Notes: generated from the letters alone by a model not told the origin. Numbered from the stretch's first letter, positions 35,398-44,721 are shown. The stretch is DNA of 64,000 nucleotides from Chloroflexi bacterium 54-19 (GCA_001898225.1 MKTJ01000022.1:48690-112689); one strand, 5' to 3'. Translations and numbers: made by a program.

Positions 35398-36077
35398 CCC
35401 CGGTTAGCTATTAAAGCCCGGCTGCCTATCTCGCGCAGGACCGGGTCGAACCTCTCATCTTCTAACAGTTCGAAATAGGCTGGGTGACCCGGTGCCGCCG
35501 GGATATAATCCGTATCGGCCACTTTGGTAAACCCGTCTCGGCTGATACTGCGGGCCGATGTTTGGTTGCCGGGAGCGGTGGTTATCCAGGCCCGCTTCAA
35601 TCCACGGTCGGCCAGTTCGCCGAGAATATAACGCAGGAGGGCCGGGTAAAAACCCTGGCCCCGGTACTCCGGGACGGTGGCAAAATCGAACAGGTAAGCG
35701 TCGCCCGGCGGCGGTTCGAACGAGCACCCGGTGTTGCCGAGCGGCTCGGCGGTCAGGGCTACCCAGCCAAAAGTCACTATCAAACTACCGGAAGCGGTTT
35801 CAACCTCGCCCACAAAGGCTTCCCGCCCGGCGGCTAACCGGCGGGCCACGTCACCGGGTGAATAATCACCCGCTTTCTCCTGGGCTTCCTGCAAGGGAGT
35901 AGCTTCGGCCCGGAGAACCCGGCGAAACCGGATAGGTTGTTTGTTCAGCGCATCCGGCCAGCTTTCGGGTAGATTCTTTAACTCGAAAACCGATAATGTG
36001 CCATATTTATCGGCGCTTTGAGGGGAGAAAACCGCAGACTCTGCCAGGGGAGGGATCGTTCTTTTTTCCGGTATCAT
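35394..36077 (-). CDS. GNAT family N-acetyltransferase
   Basis: This 227-residue protein has the acetyl-CoA loop in FDFATVPEYRGQGFYPALLRYIL (RGQGF, about 141-145), then LADRGLKRAWITTAPGNQTSARSI, the motif B helix. The N-terminal extension (about 1-60) is not typical of the simplest GNATs. The substrate is unknown. It starts at an ATG and its stop overlaps the dehydratase stop on the other strand (CTAG). Confidence 0.82.
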   Translation of the reverse strand: MIPEKRTIPPLAESAVFSPQSADKYGTLSVFELKNLPESWPDALNKQPIRFRRVLRAEATPLQEAQEKAGDYSPGDVARRLAAGREAFVGEVETASGSLIVTFGWVALTAEPLGNTGCSFEPPPGDAYLFDFATVPEYRGQGFYPALLRYILGELADRGLKRAWITTAPGNQTSARSISRDGFTKVADTDYIPAAPGHPAYFELLEDERFDPVLREIGSRALIANRG

Positions 36078-36102
36078 TTAGCCAAAACCTCAAAATAAAG
36101 AC

Positions 36103-36405
36103 TTAGCGAGTGACTTTGACCTCGAAAATTTCGAGGGTCGCCCGCATCGGCCCTTGCCCGCCGCTATGGGCGCGCGCGAAAGCGTCGCCACTGCGCCAGG
36201 CTTCGTAGGCTTCCATGCTTTCCCACTCGGTGCTGGCAATATACAACACTTCGTCCTCGGCCACACCGGGCGCCTGGGTCGCTTTGAGCAATTTGAAGCT
36301 GACAAAACCGGGCTGTTCATTGAGGTTGCTGTGCTGCCCGAAACCGTGTTCGATTCGTTCGGCCATACTCGCCGGGGCCGTTATCCTGTTTTGAACCACT
36401 ACCAT
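36103..36405 (-). CDS. Antibiotic biosynthesis monooxygenase, IsdG-like heme-degrading type
   Basis: This 100-residue dimeric ferredoxin-like protein belongs to the ABM family. Residues match the IsdG/IsdI heme-degrading triad: N6 (VVVQNRI), W70 and H80 (AWRSGDAFARAH, W and H ten apart). PGFVSFKLL and ASTEWES are usual. I start at ATG 36405, because GGGAG lies eight nt upstream; ATG 36420 has no site. Relatives open the heme ring to release iron. The heme-degrading assignment is inference from the triad. Confidence 0.75.
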   Translation of the reverse strand: MVVVQNRITAPASMAERIEHGFGQHSNLNEQPGFVSFKLLKATQAPGVAEDEVLYIASTEWESMEAYEAWRSGDAFARAHSGGQGPMRATLEIFEVKVTR

Positions 36406-36461
36406 ATTGTTTTCTCCCATCGGTTTACATATGAAAATCTGCCTCAGAATTACAAAGGTAT

Positions 36462-36800
36462 TTATGTAATTCTATCTGTCCATTCGTCTGCATCACTTGT
36501 GTTGAATATTAGAAGCAAGTCTTCCAATATCGTTTCATGCCGTGCCCTGTTACTAATCATAAAAACACCTGGCACAGGTCGTCCATTTGCTTGTCGGTTT
36601 GAGAAGATGGGCACGATTGTGCGTTTATCATGGGTGAGAAGAATACGTTGCTCGGCTGCTGTTCATTCCAACACTGCATCATCATCTTTTCCGGTGATTT
36701 CGGTAGCTTTTACCCTTACAATATCTAAATCAGGCATTTGTGTTTTAAGCCTGTTATAGATTTCTCCGTGCAAATTTTCGTCAGCAGCTATCTTGAACAA
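36462..36800 (-). pseudogene. Broken DUF5615/PIN-like toxin with in-frame TGA
   Basis: The frame begins at TTG 36800 and gives FKIAADENLHGEIYNRL, then reads ATEITGKDDDAVLE before TGA (36663-36665, codon 46), and continues as TAAEQRILLTHDKRTIVPI and GVFMISNRARHETILEDLL to TAA at 36462. Members of the family have LEW-A at this point, so the TGA replaces a Trp codon. The N-terminal IAADENL and the LTHD motif are those of DUF5615 PIN-like RNases. It follows the DUF433 antitoxin gene. A point mutation or a sequencing error would both fit. Confidence 0.75.
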
Positions 36801-36806
36801 GCGACT

Positions 36807-37139
36807 TTACCCCTGCAATGATTTTCTTGCTTCTAACTTTTGCTTGAGTTCTGCCTGACCATAACGAACCTGCAATTCTTCTCCTAGCTTATCGGCGGTT
36901 TCTTCCCCTTCTTTTATGTAGGCATCAATTTCGGCTTTGTGGCGTAAGTAATAACCAATCGCATAATAGGTATCCGCCAAATCGAGGGCACTATACATCT
37001 TCACAATTTGCTGGGGCAAAGCTCCTTCGTTAAAGGCATTTATCACAAGGTCGAGGGTCACACGGGTATCCCCGACCCGGATAGTGCCATATTTATCCAT
37101 TTTCAGGGGCGTTATCTCATTTTCGATGGCTAGAGTCAT
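36807..37139 (-). CDS. DUF433 family antitoxin
   Basis: This 110-residue protein carries the DUF433 domain: IRVGDTRVTLDLVINAFNEG, then LPQQIVKMYSALDLADTYYAIGYYLRHK. In known pairs it is the antitoxin (VapB-like, with winged-helix DNA binding) for a DUF5615 PIN-like toxin. AAGGAG lies upstream of the ATG. The TTG of the broken toxin frame is 6 nt after its stop, as in a normal pair. The tail (LGEELQVRYGQAELKQKLE) is charged and probably wraps the toxin. Confidence 0.85.
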   Translation of the reverse strand: MTLAIENEITPLKMDKYGTIRVGDTRVTLDLVINAFNEGALPQQIVKMYSALDLADTYYAIGYYLRHKAEIDAYIKEGEETADKLGEELQVRYGQAELKQKLEARKSLQG

Positions 37140-37232
37140 ATAGCAACTCCTTGAATCATCCTACTAATTACTACCACTCGATATTACGCCAAACCGGTCC
37201 CGGTTAGCAAACAAAATTCTTATTTCGGGCGC

Positions 37233-37283
37233 AAAAAAACCTCCTGGGTTCGGGATTTGTTAGAGTCTCTAGTTCCAGGAGGT
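37233..37283 (-). terminator. Intrinsic terminator of clpC
   Basis: On the minus strand, ACCTCCTGG (37275-37283) pairs with CCAGGAGGT (37239-37247), ending in a T run (37233-37238). Confidence 0.75.
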
Positions 37284-37333
37284 CTTTTCTTTTATTTATT
37301 TCCGGGCTTTACCCGGCGGTTGAGCCGGAAGGG

Positions 37334-39874
37334 TTAAGCCGCCCGGTTCGCACCGGAGGTTTCAGCCCTGACCGTCTCGGAGTTCGGGCGGAGCGGCACC
37401 GGGCGGGACGCCGGAGCAATCTTGGTAAAGCTCAGTTCCCGCTCGTTATTCGAGTCAAGCTCGACCCGGATGGTATCGCCTTCCTCGAACTGGCCGTTAA
37501 GCAGCGACTTCGAAAGCTGGTTTTCCAGCTTGCGCTGGATGACCCGGCGCAAAGGCCGCGCCCCGTAAACCCGGTCGTAACCTTCCTTCGCCAGCAGCGC
37601 CAACGCCGCCTCGGAGAGGTCCAGAGTCATGTGCTTGGCTGCCAACCGGCCTTCCAACTCCTTCAGCATCAGGTGGACAATCTGGCCGATTTCCGCCTCG
37701 CTCAGGTGATTGAAGATGATTATCTCATCAATCCGGTTCAAGAACTCAGGCCGGAAGCTGTTGCGGAGTTCGCCCATCACCTGGTCGCGCATCCGGTCGT
37801 TAGCCTGCTTTTCCTCGACGGTATTCTTGCCAGTCGAGAAGCCCAGCCCGCGCTCCTTAATCCGGGCCGTACCCACGTTCGAAGTCATGATGATGACGGT
37901 ATTCTTGAAGTCCACCGTCCGGCCCTGTCCATCGGTCAAACGACCATCGTCCAGGACTTGCAACAACACATTGAAGACTTCCGGGTGGGCCTTTTCGATT
38001 TCGTCGAAAAGGACAATCTGGTAAGGCCTCCGCCGGACCGCTTCGGTCAACTGGCCCCCTTCGTCGTAACCCACGTAGCCCGGAGGCGAACCGATTAAGC
38101 GGCTCACGCTGTGCGGCTCCATGTATTCCGACATGTCAATCCGAACCATCGCGTTATCGTCGTCAAACATGAACCCGGCTAACGCCTTGACCAGTTCAGT
38201 CTTACCAACCCCGGTCGGGCCGAGGAAGATAAAGGAACCTATTGGCCGGTTCGGGTCACGCAGACCGCTCCGCGACCGCCGGATGGCATCCGAGACCGCG
38301 ATAATGGCGTCTTCCTGGCCGATAACCCGCTCGTGCAGGTGCTTCTCCATTTCGAGCAGTTTCTTCATCTCGCTATCGAGCATCCGGCTTACCGGGATAC
38401 CCGTGCTCTTGCTGACGAGTTCGGCAATCACTTCCTCGTCCACCACCGGGGCGGTTTCGTCCACTTCCGGCAGGGTCTTTTTGGTGTCGTCGTACTCCTG
38501 CTGAGCGATAACCAGCTCTTGCTTGAAGTTCGCCGCCTGCTCGTAGTTCTGGTCGGCAGCCGCCGCTTCCATCTTTTCGGACAAATCTTTGATATTAGCT
38601 TCCAGCTTCTTGAGCGGGTTAGCCGCCACCGACCGGTAGTTATCCAACCGGACTTTTGCCGCCGATTCGTCCACCAGGTCAATCGCCTTGTCAGGCAGGA
38701 AGCGGTTCGTAATGTAGCGTTCGCTCAACTCCGCCGCCGCGACCAGCGCCTGGTCGGTAATGGTCAACTTGTGGTGCGCCTCGTACCTGGGCCGCAGAAT
38801 CCTTAACATCTCAATCGTGTCACCCACGCTCGGCTCGTCCACCATCACCGGGGCGAAACGGCGTTCCAGGGCGGCATCCTTCTCGATGTGCTTGCGGTAC
38901 TCGTTAAGAGTGGTCGCACCCAGGACCTGCAACTCGCCACGGGCCAGGGCCGGTTTGATAATCTGGCTGGCGTCCATCGAACCGCTGGCGCTACCGGCCC
39001 CGACCACGTTGTGAACCTCGTCAATAAAGAGGATAATCTTGCCTTCCGCCTGGCGCACTTCGTCCATAATCGCCTTCAGGCGTTCCTCGAATTCACCCCG
39101 CAGCTTGGAACCCGCCACCAACGCAGCCACGTCCAGGCTGACTACTTCCTTACCGGTCAGGTGTTCCGGCACCTCGCCCGCGACAATGCGCTGGGCCAGA
39201 CCTTCCGCGATAGCGGTCTTACCGACACCGGGCTCGCCAATCAGGACCGGGTTATTTTTATTACGCCGCGACAGAATCTGCAAGACCCGCTGGATTTCAG
39301 CATCGCGGCCAATAATCGGGTCGAGTTTGCCTTCCTGGGCCAGTTTGGTCAGATTCACGCTATATTTCGGCAGTTTGGCCTGACCGCCGTCTTCCTCGCT
39401 TCCGGCGGAAGGGTCCAGGGTCATTAAAACCTGCAAAACCGCTTCGGGAGCCAGGCCGTTCGAGCGCAACATTTCGGAAGCCGGGATATTCGAGGCACTA
39501 ACGAGCGCCATCACGATATGCTCCGGGCCGATTTGTGGCACACCATGCTGGCGGCGAAAACCCTCGGCGATAGTAAAAATCTGCTGCACTTCGGGTGCAA
39601 TTTGCATACTGACATTGATACCGGGCGTGACAGGCTTGGCAGCACGTGGTATCCGGTCGAGCCTTTCCTGGGCGGCCTGGTTAATTTTAGCGGCGTCGAG
39701 TTGCAACTGCTCAATCACCTGCGGCAACATGCCGTTCGATTGCTGCAACATAGCAACTAAAAGATGTTCGACCTCTAACCGGGAGTGGCGGGATTCCGCA
39801 ACCAGTTCAAAAGAACTGGTCAGTACCCGTTGGGCGTTTTCATTAAATTTATCTAAAAAATTATTACTTGCCAT
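37334..39874 (-). CDS. clpC: ATP-dependent Clp protease ATP-binding subunit ClpC
   Basis: This 846-residue Hsp100 unfoldase feeds proteins to ClpP or remodels aggregates. The Clp_N repeats are at about 1-150 ([33 protein letters not shown]). Walker A of AAA1 is [10 protein letters not shown], and of AAA2 is [14 protein letters not shown]. The middle part is short and holds a UVR-like motif ([19 protein letters not shown]), which points to ClpC rather than Clp[14 protein letters not shown] is a likely ClpP loop. I start at ATG 39874 ([10 protein letters not shown]); the longer frame to 39955 is not expected. No mcsA/mcsB/ctsR operon is present here. Confidence 0.93.
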   Translation of the reverse strand: MASNNFLDKFNENAQRVLTSSFELVAESRHSRLEVEHLLVAMLQQSNGMLPQVIEQLQLDAAKINQAAQERLDRIPRAAKPVTPGINVSMQIAPEVQQIFTIAEGFRRQHGVPQIGPEHIVMALVSASNIPASEMLRSNGLAPEAVLQVLMTLDPSAGSEEDGGQAKLPKYSVNLTKLAQEGKLDPIIGRDAEIQRVLQILSRRNKNNPVLIGEPGVGKTAIAEGLAQRIVAGEVPEHLTGKEVVSLDVAALVAGSKLRGEFEERLKAIMDEVRQAEGKIILFIDEVHNVVGAGSASGSMDASQIIKPALARGELQVLGATTLNEYRKHIEKDAALERRFAPVMVDEPSVGDTIEMLRILRPRYEAHHKLTITDQALVAAAELSERYITNRFLPDKAIDLVDESAAKVRLDNYRSVAANPLKKLEANIKDLSEKMEAAAADQNYEQAANFKQELVIAQQEYDDTKKTLPEVDETAPVVDEEVIAELVSKSTGIPVSRMLDSEMKKLLEMEKHLHERVIGQEDAIIAVSDAIRRSRSGLRDPNRPIGSFIFLGPTGVGKTELVKALAGFMFDDDNAMVRIDMSEYMEPHSVSRLIGSPPGYVGYDEGGQLTEAVRRRPYQIVLFDEIEKAHPEVFNVLLQVLDDGRLTDGQGRTVDFKNTVIIMTSNVGTARIKERGLGFSTGKNTVEEKQANDRMRDQVMGELRNSFRPEFLNRIDEIIIFNHLSEAEIGQIVHLMLKELEGRLAAKHMTLDLSEAALALLAKEGYDRVYGARPLRRVIQRKLENQLSKSLLNGQFEEGDTIRVELDSNNERELSFTKIAPASRPVPLRPNSETVRAETSGANRAA

Positions 39875-40172
39875 TATATTTGGTCCCTGAGTCCTTTCCC
39901 CATAAATTGCGAGAGAAATTATGTAAAGAGTAATTTTTATATTCCTGGCTGACACCGTTCCTTACCGGTATCGGATGAGTCAGTTGACTGCTGAACTTTC
40001 TTTTCAAGTTTTCTTTTTTTTGCTCCTTTGTTTTTTCCTGCATAAATAATACGCTTTTAAATTTGAAAAGATACAAAATGTAGAAAATTCTAGCGCTTTT
40101 CTAACAAACCCGACCGATTTAGTAGGCTTTTAACCTCAAAAGAATCTCCTCAAAAATCAGGCCATAAACCCA
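39875..40172. other. AT-rich intergenic region upstream of clpC
   Basis: No gene is seen. It contains an imperfect AGTCA-GT-TGACT dyad near 39978 and several A/T runs (TTTTCTTTTTTT near 40010). I found no CIRCE (TTAGCACTC-N9-GAGTGCTAA), no CtsR heptad pair and no clear clpC promoter. Confidence 0.5.
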
Positions 40173-40201
40173 TTGACAGCCAAAATTTCTTATGCTTAAA
40201 T
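40173..40201 (+). promoter_or_regulatory. Promoter of the TetR-family gene
   Basis: TTGACA (40173-40178) and TTAAAT (40196-40201) are separated by 17 bp, with a TGC extension before the -10. Confidence 0.65.
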
Positions 40202-40224
40202 AAAACCGTCTCCTCCTAATAGCA

Positions 40225-40270
40225 TTAGGTAATTCTAAGATGCTTAGGTAATTCAAACAGAATTAGGTAA
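40225..40270 (+). repeat. Three TTAGGTAA direct repeats phased at 19 bp
   Basis: TTAGGTAA occurs at 40225-40232, 40244-40251 and 40263-40270, exactly 19 bp apart, between the TetR-gene promoter and its start. The first two are extended by TTC. They could be an operator array for this or another regulator. Confidence 0.85.
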
Positions 40271-40279
40271 AATGACACT

Positions 40280-40966
40280 TTGGCAACTAAAGACCAATCG
40301 CAAAAGACCCTGACCCCGGCCCAACGGCGCGAACGCAACCGTGAGGAAGTAACCCGGCTTATCCTGGATGCTGCCCGTGAAGTCATGCGCGAGGACGGCG
40401 TGGGGGCCCTTAACCTGAACGAGGTAGCCCGGCGCGTTAACATGAAAACGCCGTCACTCTACGAATACTTTCCCGGCAAAATGGCCGTCTACGATGCACT
40501 TTATTTAAAAGGGGTCCAACTCTATAGAGAGAGCATCGAAAAGATAGCGGCTAACAAAGAATTGGCGTTCTGGGACCGCCTTGAAGCAGCCATTACCAAT
40601 CATATGAATTTCGCCTATGAAAACCCGGACCTGTTTCACCTGGTCTTCGAACGCCCGGTGCCGCAGTTCACGCCTTCCGAAAAAAGTATGGCCGAAAGTT
40701 ATCGCATGATCCAGGTAACTGAGGGCATGCTAAGAGAATACGCCCCCGGTAACATCAACACCGACTTACCGTTTGAGCAGGTCCGGGATATTATTATCAC
40801 TTTGATGCAAGGGCTGTCTTCCGGCCAGATGGCGAACGCACCTGATTTGCCACCGGGCCAGGGCCGGTTTGGCCGCCTCATTCCGGGGATGCGGGCTATA
40901 TTGGAAGCAGCCTGGGGCAAACCAACCGACCCTGTAAAAGTTAAAAAGAAACCGGATAAACCTTAG
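40280..40966 (+). CDS. TetR/AcrR-family transcriptional regulator
   Basis: This 228-residue repressor-like protein has an N-terminal HTH: RLILDAAREVMREDGVGALN, then LNEVARRVNMKTPSLYEYFPGKMAVYDAL. The ligand-binding half is helical, ending in a Pro/Lys tail. The only good start is TTG 40280; the only earlier ATG (40272) is out of frame. The 19-bp-phased repeats lie in its leader. It may control itself and the following MDMPI and MBL genes, which lie on the same strand within 1 kb; the inducer is unknown. Confidence 0.85.
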   Translation: MATKDQSQKTLTPAQRRERNREEVTRLILDAAREVMREDGVGALNLNEVARRVNMKTPSLYEYFPGKMAVYDALYLKGVQLYRESIEKIAANKELAFWDRLEAAITNHMNFAYENPDLFHLVFERPVPQFTPSEKSMAESYRMIQVTEGMLREYAPGNINTDLPFEQVRDIIITLMQGLSSGQMANAPDLPPGQGRFGRLIPGMRAILEAAWGKPTDPVKVKKKPDKP

Positions 40967-40991
40967 CAAAACCAGAAAGGGTAACAAATCT

Positions 40992-41849
40992 ATGCCAACC
41001 AGGCCTCTTACCGGAACTCCCTTCCGCCCGGCGGCGGAAATACCGCCCCTCGGCCACGAAGAAGCCTACCGGATGGGCCTGGTCCAGGCCGAACGATTCA
41101 TCACCTTGCTGGAAAGCCTTGGGGGAAACGATTGGTCCCGTCCAACTGCCTGCGCCCTCTGGGACGTGCGGGAAATGGCCGCGCACGTGGCCGGGGCTGC
41201 CGAAGGTTACCTGGCTCTCAAAAACTTTGCCCGGCAGTTTTTCTCAAGGGAATTAAAGAAATACGCCGCGCGGGGCCTGAAAGGCATTGACGCCACCAAC
41301 CAGTTACAGGTGGACGATCGGGTTAATAAGACCCCTGCCGAAATTATCGCGGAATTAAAAATTATTGCTCCCCAGGCGTTTCTCAATCGCTACAAACTGC
41401 CCTGGCTTTTATACAAAATGCCTTCTTATTTGCCAGGGCTCGGTTTTGTGCGCGTCGGCTACCTGACCGACCTCATTTACACCCGCGATATGTGGATGCA
41501 CACCCTCGACATTTGCCGGGCGGTGGGTCGCGAGATGTTCCTGACGCCCGAACACGATGGCCGGATGACCGCCCTGGTCATGCGCGACCTCTACCGGGGC
41601 AAAGGCCATCACTTAAAAGGAAAAAATATCGTTTACCGCCTGACCGGGGCCGCCGGGGGAAGCTGGTCGATTGACCCGCAACCCGCCGAAGCCGACCCGG
41701 TAGTGCTGGAGATGGAAGCCCTCGACTTCCACCTGCTGGCCTCCGGTAGACTCCCCGTACAGGAGGCCCTGGCCCGTCAGCTTGTACATATTCACGGCGA
41801 CAACACGGTGGGCCAGACCGCCCTGGAAATTACCAGGGTATCTTATTAA
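40992..41849 (+). CDS. MDMPI/DinB-like maleylpyruvate isomerase family protein
   Basis: This 285-residue protein has the mycothiol-dependent maleylpyruvate isomerase N-terminal domain: QAERFITLLESLGGNDWSRPT, then ALWDVREMAAHVAGAA with a metal-ligand His. YTRDMWMHTLDICRAVGREM has the second His cluster. AAAGGG lies upstream of the ATG. It starts 25 bp after the TetR gene, so both may be one unit. Proteins of this family bind a metal and often use mycothiol or bacillithiol, but for most the real reaction is unknown. Confidence 0.78.
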   Translation: MPTRPLTGTPFRPAAEIPPLGHEEAYRMGLVQAERFITLLESLGGNDWSRPTACALWDVREMAAHVAGAAEGYLALKNFARQFFSRELKKYAARGLKGIDATNQLQVDDRVNKTPAEIIAELKIIAPQAFLNRYKLPWLLYKMPSYLPGLGFVRVGYLTDLIYTRDMWMHTLDICRAVGREMFLTPEHDGRMTALVMRDLYRGKGHHLKGKNIVYRLTGAAGGSWSIDPQPAEADPVVLEMEALDFHLLASGRLPVQEALARQLVHIHGDNTVGQTALEITRVSY

Positions 41850-41918
41850 AGCAGTTCCTTTTTACATTACAAAATAAAAACTAAAACCAAAATTAAAACC
41901 ACAGGAAAGGAAAAAACA

Positions 41919-42668
41919 ATGACCAATATTATCGAAATCGCCCCGGACGTATTCCGCATCTCGACTTTTATCCCGGAAGTCGGGCTACAATTCAACCAGT
42001 TCCTGGTGCGGGACGACGAACCGCTCCTCTATCACACCGGTATGATTGGCCTGTTTTCGGCGGTCCATGAGGCCGTCGCCCGGTTGATTGACCCGTCTAC
42101 CTTGCGCTGGGTTGCCTTCAGTCACTTCGAGCAGGACGAATCGGGTTCGCTGGCTAACTGGCTGGATGTGGCGCCCCAGGCCCAGGCTGCCGCCAGCCTT
42201 GTAGGGGTTGCCATCAACCTGGGTGACGTGACAAAAAGACCCTCCCGCGCCCTCATGGACGGGGAAGTCTTTGAAACCGGGCGCAAGCGCTACCGTTTCC
42301 TGCATACCCCGCACGTGCCGCACGGCTGGGACGCCGGGATGCTTTACGAGGAAACGGGGCAGGTCTTGTTCACTTCCGACCTTTTCCATCAACTGGATGA
42401 TGTGGAAGCTTTGACCTCCAATAGCCTGATTGACCGGGCCCGCCACACCCTCCACGCCTACCAGGCCGGTCCTTTCGCCGACTACCAGCCCTATACCCGC
42501 CGGACGGGTGCTATCCTGACCAGGCTGGCGGATTTCGCCCCGACCACGCTGGCAACCATGCACGGCAGTTCTTTCAACGGGGATGGCCGGGCCGAACTCT
42601 TGAAATTAAAAGACTTGCTGCGCGACACCGCCAGGGAGTTTTACCCTGACGAAACCCTGGCGGCGTAA
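41919..42668 (+). CDS. MBL-fold metallo-hydrolase, ODP/flavodiiron-like
   Basis: This 249-residue protein resembles the oxygen-binding di-iron (ODP) branch of the metallo-beta-lactamase fold. The metal motif is HFEQDESG (about 68-75): H, E and D as in HxExDH, but Glu replaces the second His. Other ligands are likely in TPHVPHGWDAG, FTSDLFHQ and TMHGSSF. There is no flavodoxin or rubredoxin part. AAAGGA lies upstream of the ATG. Whether the site binds a complete metal pair is uncertain. Confidence 0.75.
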   Translation: MTNIIEIAPDVFRISTFIPEVGLQFNQFLVRDDEPLLYHTGMIGLFSAVHEAVARLIDPSTLRWVAFSHFEQDESGSLANWLDVAPQAQAAASLVGVAINLGDVTKRPSRALMDGEVFETGRKRYRFLHTPHVPHGWDAGMLYEETGQVLFTSDLFHQLDDVEALTSNSLIDRARHTLHAYQAGPFADYQPYTRRTGAILTRLADFAPTTLATMHGSSFNGDGRAELLKLKDLLRDTAREFYPDETLAA

Positions 42669-42691
42669 ACCTATTTCCCCATAACGAAAGC

Positions 42692-42728
42692 AAAAACACC
42701 CGGCGGGTATCTTCCACCGGGTGTTTTT
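42692..42728. terminator. Bidirectional intrinsic terminator
   Basis: AAAAACACCCGG (42692-42703) pairs with CCGGGTGTTTTT (42717-42728) between the convergent MBL and hemerythrin genes. Confidence 0.85.
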
Positions 42729-42788
42729 CACTTTTTAGGGTTAAGACCGGAAAGTCGCCGGGTTAATTGAAATTTGAGCTCTTAAGGC

Positions 42789-43448
42789 TTAATGGCAGGC
42801 GCAAGAACACCCCGCCGAACCCGGCCCGGCCTCGGCACCGGGCCAACCGGCAGTCGCTTCGACCATCTGTTCAATCTTACCGTGGAGTCGTTCGTGCGTA
42901 CCCGCGCCCAGCTTGGTTACTTCAATCTCTTCAAAACTTTCAAAGATTTCCTGCTGCGTCTCGCTATCAAACAGCCGGTCTGCGATGGCGAAAAGGACGT
43001 TATTTTCTTTTTGAATATGCTGGCGCAACAAAGCGGAATAGGCGCGGGCCGCTTCGATAAGGGCAGCCTGGGTAGAAGGGTCGCCGCCTTTGAGCGCCGC
43101 CAGGCTGGCGCGGTAGCGGGCAATCAATTCACGGCCTTCCTGGTGTTCGGCCAGCATGACGCCAATTGGACCACCCCGCGACGGGACACCCGCCCGTCCC
43201 ATTAGCGGGAACAACACTTCTTCTTCCTTGGTATGATGGCAGGCATCCACAAAGACCGTTAGAAATTCCAGCACATCTTCAAAGATTGCCAGGGGCGCTT
43301 CCCCGGTTTCTTCCAGCTTTAACACGGCCTTATCCAGCACGTTTAGCACCTGGCACACCGCCTGGTGTTCCGTTTTGAGCGTCCGAACGGCCACTCCTTC
43401 CGGGGCCGGGGTCGACCGGACCGCTTTTAAGGTTATAACATCACTCAT
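42789..43448 (-). CDS. Hemerythrin HHE domain-containing protein
   Basis: This 219-residue protein has the helical His pattern of hemerythrin: TEHQAVCQVL, ACHHTKEEEVLFP, LAEHQEGRELI and LRQHIQKENNVLF. Such proteins bind a di-iron site for oxygen, nitric oxide or metal stress. The C-terminus ends in CSCACH, a cysteine-rich tail not part of the HHE fold, which may bind an extra metal. A weak GAGAAG precedes the ATG. Confidence 0.85.
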   Translation of the reverse strand: MSDVITLKAVRSTPAPEGVAVRTLKTEHQAVCQVLNVLDKAVLKLEETGEAPLAIFEDVLEFLTVFVDACHHTKEEEVLFPLMGRAGVPSRGGPIGVMLAEHQEGRELIARYRASLAALKGGDPSTQAALIEAARAYSALLRQHIQKENNVLFAIADRLFDSETQQEIFESFEEIEVTKLGAGTHERLHGKIEQMVEATAGWPGAEAGPGSAGCSCACH

Positions 43449-43655
43449 AGATTCTTCTCACTTTACCGTAAGTTTGCTTTACCAGAGCGATTAACTGTAA
43501 TCGCACTTCTTATAAAACCTCTTAATGGTAAATAGAAGGGTAAAAAAGGGTGAACTTGCGGTTAAAAAGTAAAAATCTATTTATCAAACAGCCCGGTTTC
43601 TTTCGGTTTGGTAAAAATCAGGTTCCTGGGAAAATAAAGCCTTATAAAAGCCTTC

Positions 43656-43692
43656 GAGCCGGAAGGTTAAGTAGGAGAAATCCTTCCGGCTC
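43656..43692 (-). terminator. Hairpin after the small GNAT gene
   Basis: GAGCCGGAAGG (43656-43666) pairs with CCTTCCGGCTC (43682-43692). On the minus strand it is followed by a moderately T-rich stretch. Confidence 0.5.
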
Positions 43693-43708
43693 GGTGTTAG
43701 GCGGTAAG

Positions 43709-44038
43709 TTAGCTCTTTTTGCTGAGACGTTCCTTCTCCGGCTCGGTCAGGAGTTCCATATAGTCGGGGTGGCGCCGGATATAGGAACTTACGAAGGGGC
43801 AGCTCGCCACGACCTGCAAACCGCGTTTCTCGGCATCGTCAAGGGCATACTTGGCAATTTTGCCGCCCAGGCCGTGACCTTCCAACTCCTGGGGCACCTC
43901 GGTGTGAATCAGGGTGATGGTATCGCCCTGTTCTTTATAGACGAGAATAGCGAGGGCATCCGAATCGCCAAACTTTAACTCGTAGCGATGTTTTTCTTTG
44001 TTGTCGGTAATTATTATATCGGAAGTATCTTCGGCCAT
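43709..44038 (-). CDS. YjdJ-type small GNAT N-acetyltransferase
   Basis: This 109-residue protein has the N-terminal strand HRYELKFGDSDALAILVYKEQ, then TLIHTEVPQELEGHGLGGKIAKYAL, the acetyl-CoA loop (GHGLGGK), and VASCPFVSSYIRRHPDY. This is the NATD1/YjdJ-like minimal GNAT. I chose ATG 44038 behind GGAAAGG; a longer in-frame version lacks a site. The substrate is unknown. Confidence 0.82.
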   Translation of the reverse strand: MAEDTSDIIITDNKEKHRYELKFGDSDALAILVYKEQGDTITLIHTEVPQELEGHGLGGKIAKYALDDAEKRGLQVVASCPFVSSYIRRHPDYMELLTEPEKERLSKKS

Positions 44039-44398
44039 AGTTGTTTCCTTTCCAGAGTCCTGTGGGGCAAATTTGCGGCCAGTCTCGCCGGGTTTCATAA
44101 TGAAAGCCGCTATACTTTAACACAAACCGGCGTCTCTAAACAGTCACAGTTCAGACTCGATAAGGTACGCGCTATGCCGGAACTGATAGAGCGGAATACC
44201 ATCAACAACGCTAATCAAAGACCCCCAACAACCCGGTTCAAACACAGCGCGAACCTCATTTCAGGCTTGAGATTGGTCCTTTTCCATTTTTAACGGCCTC
44301 TTTAACAAATAGTGTTAAAATAAAGGGGATGGTTAATTGGGCCGGGCGGACCGGTCCCCGGAAACGAGGAAATTCTTTATAGAAAAGGAGCGAACCTG
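44039..44398. other. Intergenic region without clear gene
   Basis: No convincing gene. A 39-codon frame from ATG 44174 has no ribosome binding site or family similarity that I can see. The 3' end carries AAAAGGAG (44383-44390) for the next small gene. Confidence 0.5.
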
Positions 44399-44608
44399 AT
44401 GTCTACTGCCGATTATGATGCGCGCCACATTGAGCTGGAAAGAGATGTAGCGAGTGCGAAAAGTTTGCTGACCGAACTCAAACAAAAGCTGGAAAATGCC
44501 AGGGACGAGTTCGAGAAACGCCGCCTGGAAGTTAATATCGAGGACGTCACGGCCCAGCTTAAAGATTTTGAGTACGAACTTTCCGAAATGACGCACGGCA
44601 AGGAGTAG
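44399..44608 (+). CDS. Small coiled-coil protein
   Basis: This 69-residue acidic protein begins at ATG 44399, with AAAAGGAG eight nt upstream. Heptad-like hydrophobic spacing from about residue 12 to 65 ([20 protein letters not shown]) suggests one or two long coiled-coil helices. No family is recognised. It is followed by the mutase gene, which has its own promoter. Confidence 0.65.
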   Translation: MSTADYDARHIELERDVASAKSLLTELKQKLENARDEFEKRRLEVNIEDVTAQLKDFEYELSEMTHGKE

Positions 44609-44634
44609 CCCGCTTTTCCCGGTTGAGATTACTG

Positions 44635-44664
44635 TTGAAGAAAATGGCGACCGCCAGGTATAAT
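44635..44664 (+). promoter_or_regulatory. Promoter of the methylmalonyl-CoA mutase gene
   Basis: TTGAAG (44635-44640), an 18-bp spacer and TATAAT (44659-44664) lie about 58 nt before the start. Confidence 0.6.
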
Positions 44665-44721
44665 ACCAGGGTGTATTCAAGAATGCAGGCAACGGAGCCT
44701 GCCTGGAGGAAGTTTTCTAAA

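Noticed and set aside
36154..36759. 201-residue plus-strand frame
   Set aside because: It crosses the monooxygenase and the broken toxin antisense, without a family match or binding site.
39875..39955. Longer ClpC start at 39955
   Set aside because: The extra 27 residues do not match the Clp family, and [10 protein letters not shown] is the usual beginning.
39875..40172. CIRCE or CtsR operator for clpC
   Set aside because: No matching repeat found.
43988..44293. 101-residue plus-strand frame
   Set aside because: It overlaps the small GNAT antisense and has no binding site.
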